From contig CAZJYC010000012.1 of the NCBI GenBank assembly GCA_964550165.1, forward strand, positions 1-47,691: a stretch of 47,691 bases of DNA. The letters run 5' to 3'. How positions within the stretch are numbered: position 1 is the stretch's first letter; each line of letters begins with the position of its first letter. Positions 6,902-16,300 of this stretch are shown piece by piece. The stretch is from CAZJYC01 sp964550165. GTDB lineage: Bacteria; Acidobacteriota; Aminicenantia; Aminicenantales; Aminicenantaceae. A model generated the notes under the pieces. The model made no database searches. It had not been told where the DNA came from and was given only the letters and a program-made list of their open reading frames with translations. The position numbers were made by a program, and so were the translations under genes.

Positions 6902-8308
6902 CTATCGGATTTCGGCTCCGTCCCAGCAGTAGGTGCACAGTTTGTCTTTGGGCAGGCCGATAGCTTTGACGAGATTGTCCAGTTTTTGATACCTGAGTGT
7001 TGTTAGTTTCAAAGTCTGCTTGATCTTTTCCACCATCGCTACGTATTTTTTTGTTCCTGCCGTGGAGTATTCCTCCAGATCTTTATCGTCCTGACCACCA
7101 AGCTCCTTGATAGCTTTTCTTGCCGCAAGGTCCAGTTCTGACCTTGACCTTGAAAAGTTCAAGAACTTGCATCCATGCGTCAGAGGCGGGCAGGCTGGCC
7201 TCATGTGCACTTCCAAGGCGCCGAAGTCATAAAGCCTCTGGATGGTATCCTTGAGCTGAGTGCCCCTGACGATGGAGTCTTCGCAGAAGAGGAGCCGTTT
7301 CCCTTCGATGATCTCCCGGATCGGGATGAGCTTCATCTTGGCGACCAGGTCTCTGACTTTCTGCTCGTAGGGAGTGAAGCTTCGCGGCCAGGTTGGGGTG
7401 TATTTGACAAACGGCCTTTTAAAAGGAATTCCTGCCTCATTGGCATAGCCCAGTCCATGGCCCGTTCCTGAATCTGGAATTCCTGCCACCATGTCTACCT
7501 GGATATCGTCATTCTTTGCCAGGAATTCCCCGCATCTGTTTCTTACAGTTTCGACGTTGATGTTTTCATAACTTGAGGCAGGATAGCCGTAATAGACCCA
7601 GAGAAAAGCGCAGATCTGTATCTTATCGCCCGGTGGCTTTCTCTGCTCCGTTCCGTCTTCGGTGACGAAAACGATTTCTCCCGGACCCAGGAATTTTTTT
7701 ATCTTGAAGTCAAGGTTCGGGAAGGCGCATGTCTCCAGAGTGACGGCCAGACTTCCATCCTTTTCCCCCAGCACAACCGGAGTCCTTCCCAGCCTGTCCC
7801 GGGCTGCATAGATTCCTTTATCCGTCAAAATCAGCAAGGAGCATGAGCCTTCGATCGATTCCATGACATTTATTATGCCGTCTTCAAAGGTGGATTCCTG
7901 GTTGATCAGGGCGGCGACAAGCTCGGTGGAGTTGATTTCTCCGCCCCGCATTTCTGAAAAATGAATGGCTCTCCTGTCAAACACGTTTTTGACAAGCTCG
8001 TCTTCGTTCTTGATGGCAGCGACGGTCACGATGGCATACTTACCCAGGTGGGAGCAGATGAGTAGCGGCTGGTCCTCGTTGTCGCTGATGACGCCTATTC
8101 CTTTGCTGCCTTTCATCTTCACGATATCCTGCTCGAATTTTGAGCGGAACTGGGCATTCTCGATCTTATGGATAAACCTCATGAATCCCCCGGGGTTTTT
8201 GACCACAAGGCCGCCGCGTCTTGTTCCCAGGTGGGATTGATAGTCAGTTCCGTAAAAAAGGTCATTCACACAGTCTCCTTTTGAAACGACCGCGAAAAAT
8301 CCACCCAT
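6902..8308 (-). CDS. PurF-like amidophosphoribosyltransferase paralogue without glutaminase nucleophile
   Basis: The protein has 468 residues, with the full architecture of glutamine PRPP amidotransferase (PurF, first step of purine synthesis). Present are the four iron-sulfur ligand positions of Bacillus-type PurF (Cys233, Cys380, Cys458, Cys461 in LCTYCWDG) and the PRPP loop CEDSIVRGTQ (342-351), as well as GIPDSGTGHGLGYA and the ETCAF motif. The N-terminus is MGGFFAVVS where PurF has MCGI; no cysteine is available as the Ntn nucleophile. The HVRYAT glutamine-binding motif is replaced by GVISDNEDQPLL and the HNGNL oxyanion motif is gone. It may use free ammonia or carry out another phosphoribosyl transfer. 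GGGAGG precedes the ATG. No other purine gene is adjacent. Confidence 0.85.
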   Translation of the reverse strand: MGGFFAVVSKGDCVNDLFYGTDYQSHLGTRRGGLVVKNPGGFMRFIHKIENAQFRSKFEQDIVKMKGSKGIGVISDNEDQPLLICSHLGKYAIVTVAAIKNEDELVKNVFDRRAIHFSEMRGGEINSTELVAALINQESTFEDGIINVMESIEGSCSLLILTDKGIYAARDRLGRTPVVLGEKDGSLAVTLETCAFPNLDFKIKKFLGPGEIVFVTEDGTEQRKPPGDKIQICAFLWVYYGYPASSYENINVETVRNRCGEFLAKNDDIQVDMVAGIPDSGTGHGLGYANEAGIPFKRPFVKYTPTWPRSFTPYEQKVRDLVAKMKLIPIREIIEGKRLLFCEDSIVRGTQLKDTIQRLYDFGALEVHMRPACPPLTHGCKFLNFSRSRSELDLAARKAIKELGGQDDKDLEEYSTAGTKKYVAMVEKIKQTLKLTTLRYQKLDNLVKAIGLPKDKLCTYCWDGAEIR

Positions 8309-8572
8309 AATAGCCTCCCTGAGTCAGTTATGATCTTAGAAACAAGAGGTTATTTTGGCCGGGTTGGCCCTTCCCGAGAAGAACGGCGGAACAGCCCGGT
8401 CTGCACATGTTGCCAAGTCGGATGATGGCGTGCATGAACATCACAAACCTGCACTCCAATATATGACAAATTTTAAATTATCATTCAAGAAAAAAATTCA
8501 AGTGGAACCTTTTTTCTTTTTGGTGCGTATATATATGTGAATGGAATTGAAAAATGAAAAAAGGAGAATGAA

Positions 8573-8761
8573 ATGAAGATAAAAACAAAAATCGCAATTT
8601 TCTTACTGGCTGTTTTCATTAGCGTTATAGGATTCAATGTTGTGGCTTCTTCTGCTGCAGACATGATTAAGATCGGCAAAAAAGCAGGGTACGAAATCAT
8701 TTCCAATGTCCTGGCCATGGAGAAGAAGGTGGCTCACAATCCTGGAGTCAAGGCAAGCTGA
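8573..8761 (+). CDS. Small exported protein of unknown function
   Basis: The protein has 62 residues, preceded by a strong ribosome binding site (AAGGAG at 8561-8566). It opens with a Sec-type signal peptide (MKIKTKIAIFLLAVFISVIG, cleavage plausible near ASSAAD), leaving about 32 mature residues rich in Lys. I recognise no family. The same frame stays open for another 43 codons after the TGA at 8759-8761 and closes with TAA at 8891-8893, exactly where the terminator stem begins, so the gene may once have been (or still be) 105 codons long. The good RBS, signal peptide and terminator support a real gene. Confidence 0.5.
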   Translation: MKIKTKIAIFLLAVFISVIGFNVVASSAADMIKIGKKAGYEIISNVLAMEKKVAHNPGVKAS

Positions 8762-8891
8762 GGCAGGAAAAAGACCGCTATGGTCAGAGAGCTTGCTTCC
8801 GCGCCGGCAACGTCGGTCAAAATGGTTGAGAGTCTTTATCTGCCAATGTCAAGAGGCGGATTAAGCCTTCCATACCGAATTCCCATCCTCT

Positions 8892-8941
8892 AAGAGGCTG
8901 CCATCTCTCGATAGAGGAGCAGATAGCAGCCTCTTTTTTTT
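8892..8941 (+). terminator. Rho-independent terminator
   Basis: A perfect 10-bp stem (AAGAGGCTGC at 8892-8901 pairing with GCAGCCTCTT at 8926-8935) encloses a loop with its own small hairpin (CTCT/AGAG), followed by a T run ending at 8941. It ends the transcript of the small exported protein and insulates the lipoprotein gene at 9016. Confidence 0.88.
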
Positions 8942-9015
8942 ACCCTCTTTTCTGTTTAAATCAGTGCTTCAAATTCATCCCGGCGTGTAGTAGTATTTGA
9001 AAGAAGGAGAAGACC

Positions 9016-9813
9016 ATGTGGAGAAATATCGTTTATACTCTGGGCTTGCTTTCTGTCTCAATTTTTATGAATTCCTGTATTGTGGCCGTTGTCGATTACA
9101 GGGAGCCATCGCCCACAATTTCGACCGGAAAGTTCCATAAAGCTGTTTCTTTTGACCCCGGAGGGACTCTTTCTCTGGAGAATTTCAACGGCGATATAGA
9201 AGTTCTTGGATGGGACAAGGACGAGGTGGAAGTCTACGCCGAAAAAATGCTGCCTCTGGCCTATGGACAGAAAATAAGGTTGCAGCCAGCAGGTCGTCTA
9301 AAGCCGAAGATCGACTTTGACAGGTTTGAAGAGTTCATCAAAATTAAAACCATCCCTGGAGGCCGGGACGAAGAGACAGCAGGCGTCAATTATTATTTGA
9401 ATGTTCCCCATTCCATAAACCTGAAAGACATTGTTGCCAAGAACGGAGATATTACCCTTGCCGATTTTTACGGGAAAGCGTTTGTGGAGCTTCAGAGCGG
9501 GAACATCAATGTCGAAAATTTTTCCGGATCATTGACGGCATCCGTGAATGATGGAACAATCACAGCCAGCCTCTATGATTTGAGGGCTGAGGACGAAATC
9601 AGAATAACTGTCAAGAAAGGGGATATCACTGTTTATCTCCAGCCTGAGGTCAATGCAAGAATTGAAGCCAGCGCCCCCAACGGAAATATTTCCAGCGACT
9701 TCGATCTCGCAGAATCTCTTCCTGCCCAGAGTGTTTCGGCTCAGGTCGGAGAGGGCGGTGCGCTCGTTTCGCTTTCTTCCTTAAACGGAAATATTCATAT
9801 CAAGAAATTATGA
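9016..9813 (+). CDS. DUF4097-type lipoprotein (putative adhesin fold)
   Basis: The protein has 265 residues. An N-terminal hydrophobic segment ends in FMNSC (Cys21), a plausible though imperfect lipobox. The remainder is a right-handed beta-repeat region of DUF4097/DUF4098 type: GTLSLENFNGDIEVLGWDKD near residue 52, then KNGDITLADFYGKAFVELQSGNINVENFSG, with recurring G(D/N)I.(V/I) turns that continue to the C-terminus (NGNIHIKKL). Such proteins sit on the cell envelope; their molecular role is unknown. GAAGGAGAAG precedes the start. A DUF3014 membrane protein follows 46 bases later, so the two are probably co-transcribed. Confidence 0.75.
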   Translation: MWRNIVYTLGLLSVSIFMNSCIVAVVDYREPSPTISTGKFHKAVSFDPGGTLSLENFNGDIEVLGWDKDEVEVYAEKMLPLAYGQKIRLQPAGRLKPKIDFDRFEEFIKIKTIPGGRDEETAGVNYYLNVPHSINLKDIVAKNGDITLADFYGKAFVELQSGNINVENFSGSLTASVNDGTITASLYDLRAEDEIRITVKKGDITVYLQPEVNARIEASAPNGNISSDFDLAESLPAQSVSAQVGEGGALVSLSSLNGNIHIKKL

Positions 9814-9859
9814 GCTATGGCTCAATAAAATTTTTTTCATAAGAAAAAGGAGGAAGCGT

Positions 9860-10657
9860 ATGGAAGAAAATAGAAAAGTCATTGTGATCGCTATCATTGT
9901 CGTTGCTGTGATCGTTGTGGCTTTGGGAATCTATTTTCTCTTTTTCCACGGCAAAGGAAAGGAAGCACCGGCTGTCCAGGAAGTCACCGAGAAACCCATA
10001 CAAGCTGCCGAAGAAGCTGGAGCTGGGGTAAGAGCGCCAGAACCAATAAAGGTAGCGCTCGATGAGAGCGATAGCCCAGTTCGCGATCTAGCCAAAGGGC
10101 TGTCCTCTAATCCGGATTTTGCGCTGTGGCTGATGAGCAAGGATTTGATCCGAAAATTCACGGCAGCTGTGGATAACATTGCTCAGGGACAAAGCCCAAG
10201 GGCTCAAGTCGACTTTTTCTCGCCGAAGGGCAAGTTCAGGGTGATCAAAAAAAAAGGGCTCATCTATCTGGACGCCGAAGACTATATCCGCTATAACCCT
10301 GTGGCGGATGCTTTCGCTTCTTTGGATACGAAAAGCTGTGTCCGACTCTACAGGCAATTGAGGATTCCCATCCAGGAAGCCTATGCGGAATTGGGCTATC
10401 CGGACCAGGACTTCAACGAGACACTGACTGAAGCCATCGTTGAGCTGCTCAAAGTTCCTGCAGTCCAGGGAGACATCCGGCTGGAAGAAAAAGTAGTCTC
10501 CTATGCGCTGGCAGACCCGAAGCTCGAGAATCTGAGCGAGGCCCAGAAGCATTTGCTGCGCATGGGGCCGGAGAATGTCCAGAAAATTCAGGACAAGCTG
10601 CGTGAATTTGCCTCGGAGTTAGGAATCCCTGCAGCCAGACTTCCTCACGCCAGATAA
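9860..10657 (+). CDS. DUF3014 family membrane-anchored protein
   Basis: The protein has 265 residues. One membrane anchor near the N-terminus (about residues 8-30, runs of V/I/A) is followed by a charged linker and then the DUF3014 domain (~65-255), recognisable by L(S/A)..P.....L....LIRKF.A.VDNIA.G, the YIRYNP(V)ADA.ASLD sequence and Y..LRIPIQEAYAELGYPDQDF. Function is unknown; the topology places the domain in the periplasm. An AAAAGGAGGA ribosome binding site lies just upstream. It ends 28 bp from the convergent radical SAM gene, with no obvious hairpin between them. Confidence 0.8.
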   Translation: MEENRKVIVIAIIVVAVIVVALGIYFLFFHGKGKEAPAVQEVTEKPIQAAEEAGAGVRAPEPIKVALDESDSPVRDLAKGLSSNPDFALWLMSKDLIRKFTAAVDNIAQGQSPRAQVDFFSPKGKFRVIKKKGLIYLDAEDYIRYNPVADAFASLDTKSCVRLYRQLRIPIQEAYAELGYPDQDFNETLTEAIVELLKVPAVQGDIRLEEKVVSYALADPKLENLSEAQKHLLRMGPENVQKIQDKLREFASELGIPAARLPHAR

Positions 10658-10685
10658 AATAAATCTTTAATTGGGATAAGAGACC

Positions 10686-11714
10686 TCAACTCCATTTGAA
10701 AGGGTCTTTAAGGCTGAAATCAGGGATAAGGTGCTCAGCCTGGGCGAAAGGCTCTGGCTGAATGAATAAGCTATTAAAGCCAAGCTCCCCGGCTCTCGCC
10801 AGGACTTCTTTGTATTCCTCAGGAGTGATATTCCTCTGGATTTCAGGAGGCGCCTTGAAGCAGGGATGGTACTGGCTCATCAAACTCAGGCAGACCGAGG
10901 TGGACAGATTTTTGGCAACCCACTCCAAGATAGCCAAAGAGTCCTCTGTCTGACCGGGCAGTACGAGATGCCTGATGATCAGCCCTGCTTGAGCCATTTC
11001 GTCCTCGGACAGAATCAACTCCGGCTGCTGGAGATACATTTCTTTGATGGCTAAGCTCGCCCGCTCGAAATAGTCCGGAGCATTAGAGAATTTTTCCGCC
11101 ACAGCAGGGGAGTGATATTTCAGGTCCGGGAGATAGATGTCGATGATGCCTTCAAGAGCCCGGATGATTTCAGCCTTTTCGTAGCCGTTGGAGTTGTAGA
11201 CCAGAGGCAAACGGAGGCCCTTGAGATAAGCAATTCTCAAGGCTCTGAGAATGGGTAAAACCAGATGGCTCGGCGAGACTAAATTGATATTCAGTCCGCC
11301 CTTTTCCTGAAGATGAAGCATCATCTGGGCCAATTCTTCGTCGCTGACCGTATTTCCCTGGTTGAGCCAGCTGAGCTGATAGTTCTGGCAGAAGGAGCAT
11401 TTGAGGTTGCAGCCTGAGAAAAAGATTGTCCCCGAGCCAGCGCGTTGGTCAGCAATCCTGGCTTTTGCCGAATCCTCAAGACCGCTTAGCACAGGCTCTT
11501 CGCCGAAGTGAAGAAGAGCGTGGGAGAGTGCGGCGGTGTTACCGCTTTGGCAGAAGCCTTTCTTGCCCTTTCTCCGGTTTGTGCCGCATTCCCGGGGACA
11601 GAGTTTGCACTCCAGCTCATGGGCTTTAAGCTTTTCCAGAGCCGCTTCAATCTTTTCTATTTTTTGGCGAGCGAGCAGATGAGTCATTGGCTTATTTTTT
11701 CCTTCTTGAGCCAT
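10686..11714 (-). CDS. PflX-like radical SAM protein (COG1313-type)
   Basis: This 342-residue radical SAM enzyme belongs to the pyruvate-formate-lyase-activase-like group PflX/COG1313. The radical SAM cluster motif is CNLKCSFC, and the N-terminus carries the extra cysteine set of this subfamily (CKLCPRECGTNR, then GFCQSG). The subfamily presumably activates a partner or modifies a substrate, but neither is known. The first ATG abuts the TGA of the DedA-type gene (TGAATG), suggesting stop-start coupling; an alternative start ten codons later (11687) has a weak purine-rich site upstream. Last gene of the surE-yqaA-pflX minus-strand run. Confidence 0.85.
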   Translation of the reverse strand: MAQEGKNKPMTHLLARQKIEKIEAALEKLKAHELECKLCPRECGTNRRKGKKGFCQSGNTAALSHALLHFGEEPVLSGLEDSAKARIADQRAGSGTIFFSGCNLKCSFCQNYQLSWLNQGNTVSDEELAQMMLHLQEKGGLNINLVSPSHLVLPILRALRIAYLKGLRLPLVYNSNGYEKAEIIRALEGIIDIYLPDLKYHSPAVAEKFSNAPDYFERASLAIKEMYLQQPELILSEDEMAQAGLIIRHLVLPGQTEDSLAILEWVAKNLSTSVCLSLMSQYHPCFKAPPEIQRNITPEEYKEVLARAGELGFNSLFIQPEPFAQAEHLIPDFSLKDPFKWS

Positions 11715-12311
11715 TCATTTAATTATAAACTTGACAATAAGAAATCCGCCAAAAAGAAGGATGAAGAAGAGAACGGCGAGAAGGTTGAAGTATTTTTCGA
11801 TAAAGTCTTTTATTCCAGGGCCGAACTTACGAAAAAGAGCTGCTACTAAAAAGAAGCGGAGGGAGCGGCTGATCATGGAAGCGAGGACAAAAAGGAGAAA
11901 ATTGAGCTTGAAGACTCCTGAGGCGATGGTGAAAACTTTATAAGGAATGGGCGTGAAGCCGGCCATGAAGACATACCAGAAGCCGTACTCGTTAAAATTG
12001 GACATCACTTTCTGGAAAAGAGTTTCGGTAAAGCCCGGCACATATTTGAAGAAAAAGGTGTCGACGATCTCCCAGATGCCGTAGCCGATCAAATAGCCAG
12101 CCATCCCTCCGATGACAGAGGCTGAGGAGGCAAAAAAAGCAAAGCGCCAGGATTTCTTGATGGATCCCAGGCAGAGGGCAATCAGCAGCGGATCAGGAGG
12201 AATAGGGAAAAAGGAGCTTTCGGCAAAAGCCAGAAGAAAAAGAGCCGGGGAGCCGTAGGGAGTTTCAGCCCAGTGGAGAACCCAGTTATAGAGTATTTTT
12301 AGAAATTTCAT
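11715..12311 (-). CDS. DedA/YqaA-type (VTT domain) membrane protein
   Basis: The protein has 198 residues from the ATG at 12311 (a TTG five codons upstream is also in frame but less likely). It has four or five membrane segments. The motifs AESSFFPIPPD and AGFTPIPYKVFTIASG are diagnostic of the YqaA branch of SNARE-associated/DedA/VTT proteins, a superfamily linked to lipid scrambling or undecaprenyl-phosphate handling and membrane homeostasis. The start lies inside the 3' end of surE (26-base overlap), so the genes are co-translated. Confidence 0.85.
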   Translation of the reverse strand: MKFLKILYNWVLHWAETPYGSPALFLLAFAESSFFPIPPDPLLIALCLGSIKKSWRFAFFASSASVIGGMAGYLIGYGIWEIVDTFFFKYVPGFTETLFQKVMSNFNEYGFWYVFMAGFTPIPYKVFTIASGVFKLNFLLFVLASMISRSLRFFLVAALFRKFGPGIKDFIEKYFNLLAVLFFILLFGGFLIVKFIIK

Positions 12312-13089
12312 GGCTGACTGCAGCAAAAATATTTTTCAGGTTTGAGCTTGCTATGAGCTCGAAATCTGTCGAGTTGGCGTGGAGTGGAGTCACGGAGATG
12401 TAGCCCTTTTTGACAACCATGACATCGCTGTCTCTTCCACCCTCGGGTCTGGGTTTGCCCGTCCCTATCCAGTAATAAGCGTTTTTTCTCGGGTCCTTTT
12501 TGATGATGATTTCAGGGCTGTATCTTTTCTGCCCCAGCTTGGCGATCTTGATGCCTTTGATCGGAGGAGGGGGAATGTTGATGTTGAGAGTCACTCCTTC
12601 AGGAAGTTTCGTTTTCAGCAGATTTCGGGCTATCAACGTCACAATTCCCGCCGGTCGGTCAAAAGAATAGCGATGCCTCTCATCAGGCAAAAGAGACACA
12701 GCTATGGAAGGGATCTTGAGAAACGTTCCCTGGATAGCGCCGGCAACAGTCCCGGAATAGGAAATATCCTGCTGCCCGAGATTGGGGCCGGCGTTGATTC
12801 CAGAGATGAGGAGATCGGGCTTCCTCGGGAGAAATTTCTGGAGGGCCAGGTAGACACAGTCAGCCGGAGTTCCGTCGACAGCAAAAACATTTTGTCTGAT
12901 TTTTTTGACGCGCAAGGGATGATGGAGCGTCAGTGAAAGAGACGTGGCGCTTCTCTCCCTGTCCGGCGCGACGACAAATATTTCCCCCAAAATCTCGAGA
13001 TGGCGGGAGAGAGCTTCTATTCCTTCGGAATAAAAGCCGTCATCGTTAGTGAGAAGAATCAAAGGTTTTCTTTCAGTCTTTTTTCTCAT
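12286..13089 (-). CDS. surE: 5'-nucleotidase SurE
   Basis: This 267-residue metal-dependent survival protein E hydrolyses nucleoside 5'-monophosphates and short polyphosphates. Metal ligands of the family are visible: TNDDGF near the N-terminus, Ser in DRERSATSLS, and Asn in SGINAGPNLG; YSGTVAGA follows. I chose ATG 13089 because the family begins with a basic stretch then ILLTNDDG; the 18-codon upstream extension from a GTG at 13143 has no family support. No strong ribosome binding site is visible. Confidence 0.92.
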   Translation of the reverse strand: MRKKTERKPLILLTNDDGFYSEGIEALSRHLEILGEIFVVAPDRERSATSLSLTLHHPLRVKKIRQNVFAVDGTPADCVYLALQKFLPRKPDLLISGINAGPNLGQQDISYSGTVAGAIQGTFLKIPSIAVSLLPDERHRYSFDRPAGIVTLIARNLLKTKLPEGVTLNINIPPPPIKGIKIAKLGQKRYSPEIIIKKDPRKNAYYWIGTGKPRPEGGRDSDVMVVKKGYISVTPLHANSTDFELIASSNLKNIFAAVSHEISKNTL

Positions 13090-13179
13090 CCGGCCTGCCG
13101 CACATCTTCGCTCAAAAGTGGCTGAGGAGATGCATTTTAGCACTTGGCGATGATTTAGGATACTAAATTTTGCATTTCA

Positions 13180-13320
13180 TTATTTTAGAAAAGCCAGCAT
13201 CTGCTCGATATGTGCCTCTTCCCGCACCTTGCTGGCGGAAATACTCCCATCAAGCTGGGCAGGATCGACGGACACAGGGAGCGGCTTTGCCTCCGGAGCA
13301 TAAGGTTTCAGGAATAGAAT
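13180..13320 (-). other. 46-codon in-frame open extension behind the RND pump stop
   Basis: Directly after the TAA (13321-13323) of the RND gene the same frame stays open for 46 codons to another TAA. It reads ILFLKPYAPEAKPLPVSVDP, then AQLDGSISASKVREEAHIEQ and MLAFLK. The composition looks protein-like, but there is no start codon or ribosome binding site near its beginning. It could be a readthrough tail, the end of a deleted gene, or chance (such a stretch is not rare statistically). Confidence 0.25.
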
Positions 13321-16300
13321 TTAGATTTTGGCGCTCTTGAAGCCGAGAAAGGACTTAACTCTCGTGGTTACAGAATCCGAGATAGAATAAAACGTGGGCA
13401 AAAAGATCAGCGTGAAAAAGGTCGATGTGCTCAGCCCGCCGATGATGGCGACGGAGATCGGAGCCCACATCTGTGCCCGCGGTCCCGATGATTGGAAGAG
13501 CTGTGGCAGCAAGAAGGGAAGAGCCAGAGGCAGCACTCCGAAAATGGTGGTGATGGCCGTCATCATGATCGGTCGCATCCGGTCTTTGCCTCCCTGGATA
13601 ATGGCTTCATTCTTGCGCATCCCGGAGAGACGCAGGGTCCGGATGTGATGGATGAGGATAATCCCGTTATTCACCACAATCCCGAATAGAGTCAGCAGGC
13701 CCAGATAGGAAGTTGTATTCAGCGTGATGTTTGTGATCAGGAAGAACACAGCTACCCCGAATATCGCCGGCGGGACGATGAGGAGTATGGTGAACGGATG
13801 AACGAAGGATTCAAACAGCGAGGCCATGATGATATAGATGAAGACCAGGGCAAGGATGATGGCCATGTTGGATTCGCCCTGGGATTCCTGGAAACGGCGC
13901 CATCCGCCTCCGAGGCCCCACGAATAGCCATCCGGGAACGGAATTGTATTCATGACCTTTCGGATGTCCTCGGAGATGGCCATCATGCCCTGGGATTTGG
14001 TGTTGATCTGGATGTTCAGCTTGGATTTTTTGTTTTCCTTCCGGATGGAAGTCGATCCCATCCGGTAAGAGATGTTCGAGATTGCGGAGAGAGGAATAGG
14101 CTTGGACTGAGTCCTCAGGCTGATGTTCCGGAGGTCTTCTTCGCTGAAACCATCCTCACCCTGGATTTTCAGGATGATGTCGATCTCACGGTTCTCAGTT
14201 TTGAACTTCCCGATGGCCCGGTCAGAAAGAGAGGATGAAATGGTTTGGGCAACCATCCGGCTGTTTACCCCGGAGCTTTCTGCCTTGGCCCGGTCCACTT
14301 CCACCAGGAGCTGTGTCTCACCGCCCTCGAGGTCGCTGGTGATGTCTTCCACGTTATTAACCGTCGCCAGCTTTTCGATGACCATGGGGGCCAGTTCGGT
14401 CAGTCTGGTATAGTCCAGCCCGATGAGCTCCACAGAGATTCCCATGGAATGGCCGCCGCGGCCGAAGCGCTGACCGTATTCGTAGACTATGCCGGCCTGC
14501 CTCGGCAGCAGCTCCTTGAGTCTTTGCTTGATTTCAGTCACCGATGGACCTTTATCCTCAAGTGCCAACTCAAGGGAACCACGAAACCTCCCCTGGCGCA
14601 TGTTCCGCACGCCGAATTCAGTTGAAAGGTACTTGATAGCCAGTTCCTCTTTCCTGCCGAGGAGGATTTTCTCGAAACGCTGGAACAGAGCCTTCATCTC
14701 TTCCAAGGTAAAACTGCGCGGCATATAGACCGAAATATTGATCTCCCGCTCATCGCTGCTGGGCATGAATTCCCGCTCGATGCTCTTGAGGATCAGAAAT
14801 GAGGTGATAAAGATTCCCACAGCGAGAACGACCACCAAAAGCTTTGTTTTCCAGTTCTTGATCGTAAAACTGATGATCCGTTCGTAGATTGAAGTGAGTC
14901 TCAGCAGCCAGCGAGCCTTTGGCTTGGCTCTTCCGGAAAGAAACCGGCTTCCCGCCAGCGGAACGAAGGAGAGGGAGACCAGCAATGATGCGATGAGGGC
15001 CAGGGAGATTGTCATCGCGAAGTCCTTCATAAAACGGCCGAATCCCGACTGCGACATGAACCCCAGGGAGATAAACACAACAAGAGTGGACAAGGTGGAT
15101 GCGGTGACAGCCAAGGCCACTTCGCTGGCACCTTTGATGGACGCCTTAAAAGGAGGAAGCTGCTTTTCTTGGCGTAAGCGGAAGATGTTCTCCAGAACCA
15201 CGACGCTGTTATCGACCAGCATGCCCACGGCCATCATCAGTCCGCTGAGGGAGATGATGTTGATCGTTATGTTTGCCCGAAAAACGGCGCGGGTGAGATA
15301 CATGAAGCTGAAAGTAAACACCATGGCCATGGGGATAGCAACAATGATGATGACAGTTGTCCGGAATTTTCTCAGAAAGAAGAGAAGGACGGCCACTGCC
15401 AGGAGACCGCCAATGACCCCTGACCGGGAAAGATCCTTTAAGCTTTTCAGGATGTCTTCCGACTGGTCACGGTAGAAGACGACGGTCATGTCCCGGAGGG
15501 CGGGTTCCGTCTCCCTGATCCCCAGCATGGTGTCTTTGACGCTGTTGCACACGTCCACAATATTGGCGTTGGATGCTCGATAGATCTGGAAACGGACGGT
15601 CTCCTTCCCATCCAGGCGGTTGAAATTCTCTTTGGGAGGGTAGTCGTAGATCACGCGGGCAACATCAGAAATAGTCAGGCCCTTGTCGCTGACAGGGAGA
15701 CTTTTTACCTCCTCCAGGATTTTCAGTTCCCCTGGAACGCGTGCTGCATAGCGCATCGGCCCCTCTTCCACATAGCCGGCTGAAATATTGATGTTGTTGT
15801 TGCGGATGGTATTGATCAAGTCGGTGATGCGGATGGAGGAAGAATAAAAAACCTCGGGCTTGAGATAAATGGTCAGAACTTTATTGCGGATTCCCCGGAT
15901 ATCCACGTTGGCCACACCCTCGATCCGTTCCAGTTGCGGCATGATGGTGTTCTCTGACAAGAAGTACAGATTTTCCAAATCTCCGGGTAGAGAAACGCTG
16001 AAATTGATCACAGGACGATCGCTCATCGAGAACCGGCGGATACGGATGGTCTCGATGTCGCTCGGAAGCTGTCCGCGGATCTGGTCGATTTTGTCGCGGA
16101 TCTGCATGGAAGCCAGATCCATGTTCGTCCCCCCCTTGAACTGCATATGAATCATTGAGGATCCCGAGGATGAGGTGGAGCTGAGACTCTCCAAGTTGTT
16201 GACGGTGGCCAGCATGTCTTCCAGGGGCCTGGTGATGGTCCGTTCGACCTCTTCCGGAGACGAGGAGGGATAGGGAATCTGCACCATCAGCCCGGGGAAG

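Noticed and set aside
8355..8540. 61-codon frame upstream of the small exported gene
   Set aside because: No ribosome binding site and no family. It lies in the divergent promoter region of the PurF-like gene.
14894..15475. Long plus-strand open frames opposite the RND genes (here and throughout 13.4-19.8 kb)
   Set aside because: All are antisense shadows of the two RND genes and the fusion protein, rich in Arg/Ser/Thr with no domains.
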